51,830 nucleotides of DNA, taken from the IMG/VR virus record IMGVR_UViG_3300033144_008177, positions 1 through 51,830 of that record; one strand, given 5' to 3'. How positions within the stretch are numbered: position 1 is the stretch's first letter; each line of letters opens with the position of its first letter. A program made the translations under genes and the position numbers. Shown piece by piece: positions 1 to 6,813 of this stretch. The stretch comes from a virus. The notes under the pieces were generated by a model. The model saw nothing but the letters and a program-made list of their open reading frames with translations. It had not been told where the DNA came from and did not search any database.

Positions 1-540
1 ACTTGAACTCTTAGAACTTGAACTCTTAGAACTTGAACTGCTACTCTTGGAGCTACTTGAAGAACTGCTCTTTGAAGAACTTGAACTGGAACTCTTTGAA
101 CTGCTTGAGCTTTTAGAACTTGAGCTGCTAGAACTCTTAGAACTCGAACTACTTGAACTCTTAGAGCTACTTGATGAACTGCTCTTTGAAGAACTTGAAC
201 TTGAACTCTTGGAGCTACTAGAACTCTTTGAAGAACTTGAAGAACTACTCTTTGAAGAACTTGAACTTGAACTCTTAGAACTACTTGATGAGCTGCTCTT
301 TGAAGAACTTGAACTTGAACTCTTAGAACTAGAACTACTCTTAGAACTGCTTGATGAGCTGCTCTTTGAAGAACTTGAACTTGAACTCTTGGAACTTGAA
401 CTACTCTTTGAGCTTGAACTTGAACTCTTAGAACTCTTAGAACTACTAGAACTACTGCTCTTAGAAGAGCTTGAACTTGAACTCTTAGAGCTTGAACTAC
501 TATTTGACGAACTTGAACTGCTACTCTTCGACGAACTTGA
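1..540 (-). repeat. Tandem serine-codon repeat tract
   Basis: Imperfect tandem units of about 12 to 18 bases built from TCA, AGT, AGC and TCT serine codons with interspersed AAG or AAT. They encode the serine/lysine linker of the partial fibre gene. The plus strand reads as a spurious Leu/Glu-rich open frame. Such tracts are prone to slippage and recombination. Confidence 0.85.
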
Positions 541-633
541 ACTTACTAAAATTATTTCTAACGGAGTAGTAAGAACCTTTACTCCTCCATTATCAATGGT
601 AAGAACCCTTCCATTTAAAAAGTATATCTTCAT
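1..633 (-). CDS. Serine-rich tail-fibre-type protein, N-terminal part (runs off the window)
   Basis: The minus-strand frame opens at an ATG at 633 and stays open to the window edge, so the C-terminus is missing. It begins MKIYFLNGRVLTIDNGG and continues through a short hydrophobic stretch (LEIILV) into a long run of serine broken every few residues by lysine or asparagine. The same linker type joins domains in the fibre-like genes at the other end of the window, which suggests a flexible stalk between an attachment domain and a distal domain that lies outside. The ribosome site (GAGTG) is weak. The gene starts 24 bases after the structural gene at 657-1640 ends and is probably in the same transcript. 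The fibre role is inferred from neighbours and linker type; no enzymatic domain is visible in this part. Confidence 0.7.
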   Translation of the reverse strand, partial: MKIYFLNGRVLTIDNGGVKVLTTPLEIILVSSSSSKSSSSSSSNSSSSSKSSSSSSSKSSSSSSSKSSKSSSSSSKSSSSSKSSSSSSSKSSSSSSSKSSSSSKSSSSSSSKSSSSSSSKSSSSSSSKSSSSSSSKSSSSSKSSSSSSSKSSSSSSSKSSSSSSSKSSSSSSSKSSSSSKSSSSSSSKSSSSSSSKSSSSSSKSSSSKSSS

Positions 634-656
634 TATCTATCTACACTCGATTACAA

Positions 657-1640
657 TTATGATTGATTAGTCCACTTACCTATGCTCCCATTATATTTAA
701 GGGATTGCCCATTAGTAGGATTACTAATTTGGACATCAGTCAAATCTCCTAGATTAAGAACATCTTGCGATAACTGAAATAAACTGGTACAATTCCAATT
801 TACTCCATCATTAAAAACATATATTTCATCGCCTTCTTCTAATCTAGGCACTGCCGAGTTTAAATCTTCATCTGGTATTATAGAAGGATTGCCAGCAGAA
901 GGATCATAAACTAAATTTTGACCAGCTATTTGACATACAACATTAATTAGAGTTCCTCCTATCGTATCTAAATTACATTGTATTATACTACCTTCTGGAG
1001 CATTTTCTGCACAATAAGCCTTTCTAACAATAACATAATCTACATGATCTTTAAGAGTTTCTCCGACATAAACATAACAACCCAACGAAGTAGGTGTATA
1101 AGTAGGAGTAGCTGCTCCAGTATCTTGAGTATCATCTACTATAACAATGAATCCCCTTTCATCTATAATCCAATCCTGACCAGACAAAGGTGGTATCTCA
1201 ACTGGTCCGTTATTATTGCCATATAATTTAGGTCTCCAAGTTGTCCCAAACTTTTTAGGAATAATAGTATTAACTATATCTCCCTCTGCATATCTCCCCC
1301 CTGTATAAGGATTAACCTGTCCAATTAATCCGTGCCCTACTGGAATAGTAACTAAATATGGATGACCCTCTCCTACTGAATCAGGAGCTAAAGTAAGATT
1401 TTGAGACACTTTAAGAAGACTGTCACTATGGCTTGGATTTTCGTTAGTACAATCTATTATTATACCCTCAATAGCCTGTGCAGTAGATGGTATGCTCTCC
1501 GTATAAACATCAGATGCTACAATAGTAATTTGAGAAGCATTAGCTTCATTACCTAATGGAAAATCCTTTACTTCGGTATGAGCTAAACCAAAAAGTTTCT
1601 TAAAAGCTGCTTGTGTTAAACTCTCATTTGAAAAAGCCAT
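657..1640 (-). CDS. Probable virion structural protein (tail/fibre-associated)
   Basis: A protein of 327 residues starting MAFSNESLTQAAFKKLFG. I chose the ATG at 1640 rather than an in-frame upstream one because it overlaps the stop of the preceding fibre gene as TAATG, typical of translational coupling. The sequence is rich in beta-prone, Asn/Gly/Thr segments and ends with LGDLTDVQISNPTNGQSLKY, a pattern common at hinge and trimerisation segments of phage fibre and appendage proteins. No catalytic motif is seen. It sits between a long fibre-like protein and a serine-rich fibre gene, so a role in the tail tip or fibre network is likely but inferred. The family is not recognised with certainty. 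Confidence 0.65.
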   Translation of the reverse strand: MAFSNESLTQAAFKKLFGLAHTEVKDFPLGNEANASQITIVASDVYTESIPSTAQAIEGIIIDCTNENPSHSDSLLKVSQNLTLAPDSVGEGHPYLVTIPVGHGLIGQVNPYTGGRYAEGDIVNTIIPKKFGTTWRPKLYGNNNGPVEIPPLSGQDWIIDERGFIVIVDDTQDTGAATPTYTPTSLGCYVYVGETLKDHVDYVIVRKAYCAENAPEGSIIQCNLDTIGGTLINVVCQIAGQNLVYDPSAGNPSIIPDEDLNSAVPRLEEGDEIYVFNDGVNWNCTSLFQLSQDVLNLGDLTDVQISNPTNGQSLKYNGSIGKWTNQS

Positions 1641-4366
1641 TATGAAGCCACCACTGAAATAGATTCTATATAACCCGTCCATGCATCTGACGCTGTTATT
1701 CTTATAACTATAGCATTGCCACTATCTGCTGTTGATCTTGTCCCTAAAGTACATGCCCAATCGGTCGTATCTATATCTCTTGTTCCAAGAGTATAACAAC
1801 CATCATCCTCAATAGCAGTATGACTTGTATAACAATCTTTAAATTCTATATTGCCAGAAGGAGGCGATCCAGTAGCATCACTAGTAGTATTAGGAGCTAA
1901 TAACTCTAATGTAAGATCCTGCCCATTTGCACCAGTTCCTACATCAGTAAATCCAGTAGCATTAGCTCCACTAATAGTAAATACAAAATTAGATTTCGAT
2001 GCACCTACATAAAAATATCTCAAATATACCCTATCTCCTGATGCTGTGCTGTAATTAGGATTGCCAGCATATCCTTCTTCATATCCTGTCCCTGCTTTGC
2101 TAAAATCTCCATTTGTTACACCACTATCAGGAGTACTCTTTGGATATGATAATTTGCCACCATATTGTAAAAGTCCATCATCGTAATTATTATTTGTTGG
2201 AAGCAAACTCTGTGTGCTATCCCAATCATAGTCACTGGCATTTGTTCCGCTACCATAATTTGTATTTGTCAAAACTATTCCTGTATGCATCCTATATCCC
2301 TCTGCATTAAAACCTTCTTCGGTATCTCCCTCATTACTTGGAGATGCTATCTGATCGTCTATCAATAACCCAACGATAGAGGCAAAAGAAGTTGCTCCGT
2401 CATCATTACCTTCATTAGCATCAAATGTTCTAGCTACACTAGTTTTAACATCTATAGTGGCATCAAGTTTCCTACCACTACTAATTGTAAAAACAGCATT
2501 CGTTACTGCTACTCGAAGTGTTTGGTCCCCTCCGCTATTGCCTAAATCTGCATTAGGTATTGATCCATTAGTACAATTAAAAGTTATTACATTTCCATCT
2601 TGATATGTATTTTTAAAGGCATTATCTATATCTACAGCATAAGCAGCTGTTCCACCTGTATAATAACGAACTCCTGATAAATATTGATCACCAGTCAAAC
2701 TCAAACTATCTAGCACTGGAGTAGAGTAAACAGTATCAGTAGTATCATCGTCAACCACCCATGAAACATAATTAGTTGTTAAGTCAGACTCTCCTTGTAT
2801 TCTGTGAATAACCCTTACATAATTCCAACCATTGTTCATATCACTAGAATCTACCTTCCATGTTCCTGTACGGTAATAAGAAGCAAAATTATCACCATTA
2901 GGAAATTTAATTTGCTGTTGAGCCCCTATATTAAGCCCACTATTTGTACTAGTTGTGGTATCTTGATCAGAAATATTGGTTAAATCTATTGTAGAATCAT
3001 TAGTTGCTCCACCTCCATCAAATTCAACACCATTTACTTCTAAAATAAGAATATTTGTTCCAGATGTACTCCCTTCAGCAAAAGAATTTGCTACATAAGC
3101 AGGAGTAGGAGATCCCGTATCAGCCACAACATCTTCATTTAATTTACCAGTAAAATTAGTAGAGTCATTTATAACTCCTCCACGATCACCAGACTCTGAA
3201 AATGAATCATCAATTCCTTCTGCATCACTGACCTGAACCCAAGCACCAATCCCATCTACATCAACATATGGTAAAAAATCATCACTTTCCCAAGTAAGCA
3301 TAGCCGTTCTACCTGATGTAGTTATTCTATCTATACCTGTGCTTGCTCCCCTATCTCCTAAAAACGATGGAGTCGGTGGAGCAAGAGAAGAAAGAGTAAG
3401 ACCAATCTCTTGCAGAGCAGCTTCTGTTTCTGTACCAGTATAATAACTACCAGCATCTAATATATCAATATTATCAGCGTCATGACCATGTAATAAATCT
3501 GCATTACTAGTAGCACCATCTGTAAGAGTATTTAATTCAGCACCTGTAGCAGTAGTATCACTGTGGCTTACTATTGTATGTGATTCAGCATGTAAAGCAG
3601 CATACTCAACAGCAGTTAAATGTAAATAATCTCCCACATTCAAACCACTTAAATCATTATGCGAACTTGAAACACTCCCTAAAGCAGTATATTCAGCAGC
3701 AGTAAGATGAAGATAATCTCCCTCATTCAAACCTTTTAAATCATTATGCTCCCCACTACCAGAATGAGTATGACAACAATCAGCATTACTACCATTAACT
3801 AATTTTTTATAATTAGTCATAGTAAATGGATATACACCATCTAAATGTTCTAAGATAGTATGATCTTGAGCATGAGATGCAGAAACAGCAGATTCTATTG
3901 CACTTCCCGCCGATGTTATATCATTTAATTGAGATACGTTACCACTCTTAGTCACGTAATCACTTAAATCTACTTTGCCTCCCCATAACCCACCTAAACC
4001 ATTCAAGTCGGATAATTTTGCTAAATTGTTATGAGTATGTAAAAGATCAGCATCAGAAGTTGCTCCTGCTGTTAAAGTACTCAATCCAGTATGAGTATGA
4101 ATAGAATCCGCTAACTCATCATGAGTATGTAAATATTCTCCTAATACAATTTGCTGATTTACTACATATCCTCTTATAATCGCAGAAGCAGAGATATGAG
4201 AAGATGTATTATTAGGATAAGTAGCTGGAAGAAGAACATCAATCTCTTGACCATTAGCAGTGAATATAACTTGATTAGGTATATCACTAATAACTAATCC
4301 TCCAGGAGGAGGATTTACGATACAAGTTATTTTCCAAGAATCTCTTACTGATTGAAAATCTGCCAT
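1640..4366 (-). CDS. Tail-fibre-like protein with repeated histidine motifs
   Basis: A 908-residue protein. Residues about 95 to 300 hold many H-x-H and HTH(T/S) elements (YLHTHDELADSIHTHTG, ADLLHTHNNL) and two copies of HNDL-GLN-GDYLHLTA-EY-AL. These are characteristic of phage fibre shafts, where histidine clusters bind metal ions in trimeric fibres. The rest is Ser/Thr/Gly/Asp-rich and beta-prone, as in receptor-binding or carbohydrate-binding fibre tips. It is the first gene of the block downstream of the CRISPR array, preceded by GAGAGTAGCTC and an ATG, and its stop overlaps the next start. Receptor binding is inferred from this architecture; I cannot identify the C-terminal domains. Confidence 0.75.
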   Translation of the reverse strand: MADFQSVRDSWKITCIVNPPPGGLVISDIPNQVIFTANGQEIDVLLPATYPNNTSSHISASAIIRGYVVNQQIVLGEYLHTHDELADSIHTHTGLSTLTAGATSDADLLHTHNNLAKLSDLNGLGGLWGGKVDLSDYVTKSGNVSQLNDITSAGSAIESAVSASHAQDHTILEHLDGVYPFTMTNYKKLVNGSNADCCHTHSGSGEHNDLKGLNEGDYLHLTAAEYTALGSVSSSHNDLSGLNVGDYLHLTAVEYAALHAESHTIVSHSDTTATGAELNTLTDGATSNADLLHGHDADNIDILDAGSYYTGTETEAALQEIGLTLSSLAPPTPSFLGDRGASTGIDRITTSGRTAMLTWESDDFLPYVDVDGIGAWVQVSDAEGIDDSFSESGDRGGVINDSTNFTGKLNEDVVADTGSPTPAYVANSFAEGSTSGTNILILEVNGVEFDGGGATNDSTIDLTNISDQDTTTSTNSGLNIGAQQQIKFPNGDNFASYYRTGTWKVDSSDMNNGWNYVRVIHRIQGESDLTTNYVSWVVDDDTTDTVYSTPVLDSLSLTGDQYLSGVRYYTGGTAAYAVDIDNAFKNTYQDGNVITFNCTNGSIPNADLGNSGGDQTLRVAVTNAVFTISSGRKLDATIDVKTSVARTFDANEGNDDGATSFASIVGLLIDDQIASPSNEGDTEEGFNAEGYRMHTGIVLTNTNYGSGTNASDYDWDSTQSLLPTNNNYDDGLLQYGGKLSYPKSTPDSGVTNGDFSKAGTGYEEGYAGNPNYSTASGDRVYLRYFYVGASKSNFVFTISGANATGFTDVGTGANGQDLTLELLAPNTTSDATGSPPSGNIEFKDCYTSHTAIEDDGCYTLGTRDIDTTDWACTLGTRSTADSGNAIVIRITASDAWTGYIESISVVAS

Positions 4367-4460
4367 GAGCTACTCTCTTATATTATTAATTCTTCTTTAT
4401 GCACTGGTATTTATTTTCGTTAAAAAAACAAAAAATCCTTGTTTTATTAAAGAAATGACA

Positions 4461-4490
4461 ATAAAAAAACCGCCACTATGAGTGACGGTT
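4461..4490 (-). terminator. Rho-independent terminator (minus strand)
   Basis: On the minus strand AACCGTCACT and AGTGGCGGTT form a 10-bp stem (one G-U pair) with a three-base loop, followed by a run of seven T. It lies about 95 bases upstream of the fibre gene that starts at 4366, so it insulates that gene from transcripts coming from the CRISPR side. Confidence 0.8.
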
Positions 4491-4623
4491 AAATAGATGA
4501 AAAGGCTCATTATATTTTTTTCTTATATTACCTCGTTCAAAGGCTTTAAAATTGTTAACCTTTTCATCCTTATAAATATTCGACTTTACCCAAAACAATC
4601 CTTTTTTATTTTTGAAAAAATGT

Positions 4624-4652
4624 TTGAAAAGTGATTATGAATATGGTATAAA
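4624..4652 (+). promoter_or_regulatory. Sigma-70-type promoter on the plus strand
   Basis: TTGAAA, a 17-base spacer, then TATAAA. The -35 context TTGAAAAGTGA matches that of the two promoters at 14756-14782 and 15895-15921. It is the only convincing plus-strand promoter in the window and is followed about 60 bases later by a plus-strand terminator. Confidence 0.55.
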
Positions 4653-4658
4653 AAAAGC

Positions 4659-4717
4659 ATATATAATCTTACTCCTTTCTTTAGCCAACATAGTTCGTTG
4701 CTGTGTTGGCTTTTTTT
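4659..4717 (+). ncRNA. Candidate short plus-strand RNA
   Basis: The segment between a good plus-strand promoter and a plus-strand rho-independent terminator would give an RNA of about 55 to 60 nucleotides. It is opposite in direction to every gene in the window. Its unpaired 5' part contains ACTCCTTTC, complementary to purine-rich ribosome-binding sites, and it ends in a hairpin and U tract like bacterial small RNAs. No reading frame of note is present. This is an inference from layout; no expression data exist. Confidence 0.4.
4683..4717 (+). terminator. Rho-independent terminator (plus strand)
   Basis: AGCCAACA and TGTTGGCT form a perfect 8-bp stem around a 13-base loop, followed by a run of seven T (counting the last stem base) on the plus strand. 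The minus strand lacks a T tract after the hairpin, so it is directional. Confidence 0.8.
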
Positions 4718-4809
4718 ACACCCTCTACAGCCCCCATTTCAATTAACTCCGTATTTATGGGCACTGACACCTTATATTAAAAAATGATTATATGAGAGCA
4801 TTCTAACAT

Positions 4810-4846
4810 AAAAAATGCACAGTAACAATGTTAATGTTACTGTGCA
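4810..4846 (-). terminator. Strong terminator downstream of the CRISPR array
   Basis: TGCACAGTAACA and TGTTACTGTGCA form a perfect 12-bp stem with a seven-base loop, followed on the minus strand by six T. It lies about 150 bases past the last, degenerate repeat and is the likely end of the pre-crRNA, possibly of the whole cas-array transcript. Confidence 0.8.
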
Positions 4847-4849
4847 AAA

Positions 4850-4999
4850 ACAGGGTTTATATAAAAGTATAAAAGTATAAAAATTTATTCGTGGTCGCGC
4901 CCACCGGATCTTAAACGACTGTCTATTTCCTCTACCTCCTGAACATCTACTTGAACTTGGTCTTCCGCTACGAGGAAGATCAGGAACATCAGATTCTTC
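4850..4999 (-). other. Region between array end and terminator; possible gene remnant
   Basis: No intact gene. Reading on from the last degenerate repeat, the minus strand is noticeably more GC-rich than its surroundings and translates to a basic, polar stretch (SGRPSSSRCSGGRGNRQ, then FKIRWARPRI) with no start codon of its own. It includes a small imperfect hairpin, TCTTCC/GGAAGA, at about 4952-4974. It could be the tail of a displaced gene or a decayed part of the array's flank. I do not assign a function. Confidence 0.3.
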
Positions 5000-6683
5000 A
5001 TTATAATCCACTCTCATATCGCTATAAGAGAATCAACAGAATTACCTAAACTACATAAAACTACGTTGTAATCCACTCTCATATTACTATGAGAGACATC
5101 CATCAGATTTGCAGTCTCTGGCAATTATTGGTTGTAATCCACTCTCATATTACTATGAAAGACATCAGCCTATCAGGCAGCAATAGATTTTGTTGTTGTA
5201 ATCCACTCTCATATTACTATGAGAGACATCATACTTTTGTTTTAGTGTAGGGAATCTTCTGTTGTAATCCACTCTCATATTACTATGAGAGACATCAGCA
5301 TTAGTAACGGACAGACTCATTATTATGTTGTAATCCACTCTCATATTACTATGAGAGACATCAGGGGTTGCCCATTTATCTGTCTTACTGCTGTTGTAAT
5401 CCACTCTCATATTACTATATGAGAGACATCAATATTGATGCTTGTCGCATCGGGAGTGAGGGTTGTAATCCACTCTCATATTACTATGAGAGACATCTAT
5501 TGCTATGGCCACTATGTTAAATGCTTTGTTGTAATCCACTCTCATATTACTATGAGAGACATCTGCCCAGAGTCGGGGTCTTTGACAGTTCCCGTTGTAA
5601 TCCACTCTCATATTACTATGAGAGACATCTCCGCTTGTAGACTTGGTTCGTGGTCGTCAGTTGTAATCCACTCTCATATTACTATGAGAGACATCAAATA
5701 TAGCGAGAGTGTCCTGCACGTCTTTGTTGTAATCCACTCTCATATTACTATGAGAGACATCCTGGTCTGTTTAGTGGAAGATCTAGGGTAGTTGTAATCC
5801 ACTCTCATATTACTATGAGAGACATCCGGCTTGAGTGAATATCAGCGAAGAGTTGTGTTGTAATCCACTCTCATATTACTATGAGAGACATCTTGTTTCA
5901 TAAATCGACTGTATCTACCAAGTTGTAATCCACTCTCATATTACTATGAGAGACATCTTCATCAACATCTTGCCCTGATCTTTGCAGTTGTAATCCACTC
6001 TCATATTACTATGAGAGACATCATCGTGTGATGACCTTATAAGGATAGACAAGTTGTAATCCACTCTCATATTACTATGAGAGACATCAAAACAAGAGAG
6101 AGACAGATAATGACTTGTGTTGTAATCCACTCTCATATTACTATGAGAGACATCTCGATGGGTGAGGAACCACAAACTTCCTATGTTGTAATCCACTCTC
6201 ATATTACTATGAGAGACATCATTGAAATAAATCTTGACGTAATAATGTTAGTTGTAATCCACTCTCATATTACTATGAGAGACATCTAAAGCTATATATT
6301 CCATCCCCTAATATCTGTTGTAATCCACTCTCATATTACTATGAGAGACATCGTTTATAGTAAAGTATCTGTCCTGCTGTCCGTTGTAATCCACTCTCAT
6401 ATTACTATGAGAGACATCAAATATTTTGACACATAGCCAGTTCTCCTTGTTGTAATCCACTCTCATATTACTATGAGAGACATCAAGGTGACAAAGGTGA
6501 AAAAGGCGAGCAGGGTTGTAATCCACTCTCATATTACTATGAGAGACATCAAAGTATAAGAACAGCAGGAACAAACTATGGTTGTAATCCACTCTCATAT
6601 TACTATGAGAGACATCAATAGAATATAACATGACCTGGAAAGAGTTCGTTGTAATCCACTCTCATATTACTATGAGAGACATC
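5000..6683 (-). CRISPR. Type I-C-like CRISPR array, 26 repeats and 25 spacers
   Basis: Repeats are 36 bases and spacers 28 to 31 bases (mostly 30), giving a 66-base period. On the minus strand the repeat folds as an 8-bp stem, CTCTCATA/TATGAGAG, around GTAA. The 11 bases TGGATTACAAC follow the stem, matching type I-C repeats that end GTGGATTGAAAC and the 11-nt 5' handle made by Cas5d. The copy starting at 6648 is next to the leader. The copy at 5000-5035 is heavily degenerate, as expected for the leader-distal end. The copy at 5131 has one substitution and the copy at 5393-5430 has a 2-base insertion in the loop side. Transcription is co-directional with the cas operon. Spacer G+C ranges from about 20 to 60 percent, so the spacers come from varied sources. 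Confidence 0.98.
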
Positions 6684-6714
6684 TGTAGATTCATAACTAT
6701 ATTATCTACAGATG
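6680..6714. repeat. 11-bp inverted repeat across the leader-repeat junction
   Basis: CATCTGTAGAT at 6680-6690 and ATCTACAGATG at 6704-6714 are perfect inverted copies with a 13-base gap. One arm contains the terminal four bases of the first CRISPR repeat. It could be a hairpin in the pre-crRNA 5' end or a protein-binding site. Confidence 0.7.
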
Positions 6715-6813
6715 TTTATATTAAAAATATCAATTAAAAAATGCTTATTTCTGCACATTAAACTCCCCTGTACTTCCATTTTTCTATATTTAATTATAAA
6801 AGAACTCACTATA
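6684..6813 (-). promoter_or_regulatory. CRISPR leader
   Basis: The 130 bases between the cas3 stop and the first repeat are AT-rich and hold no gene. On the minus strand they include TTGATA and several TAATAT-like boxes upstream of the first repeat, but no pair with ideal spacing, so the array may be read through from cas3 or from a weak leader promoter. Confidence 0.6.

Noticed and set aside
47-670. Plus-strand Leu/Glu-rich open frame
   Set aside because: It is the complement of the serine-codon repeats of the minus-strand fibre gene, has no ribosome site and is pure low complexity.
1640-4366. Diversity-generating retroelement acting on the fibre gene
   Set aside because: No reverse transcriptase gene or template/variable repeat pair was seen in the window.
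5165-6631. Several open frames with repeated MRVDYN or VVIHSHITMRDI peptides
   Set aside because: They are translations of the CRISPR repeats and spacers, not genes.
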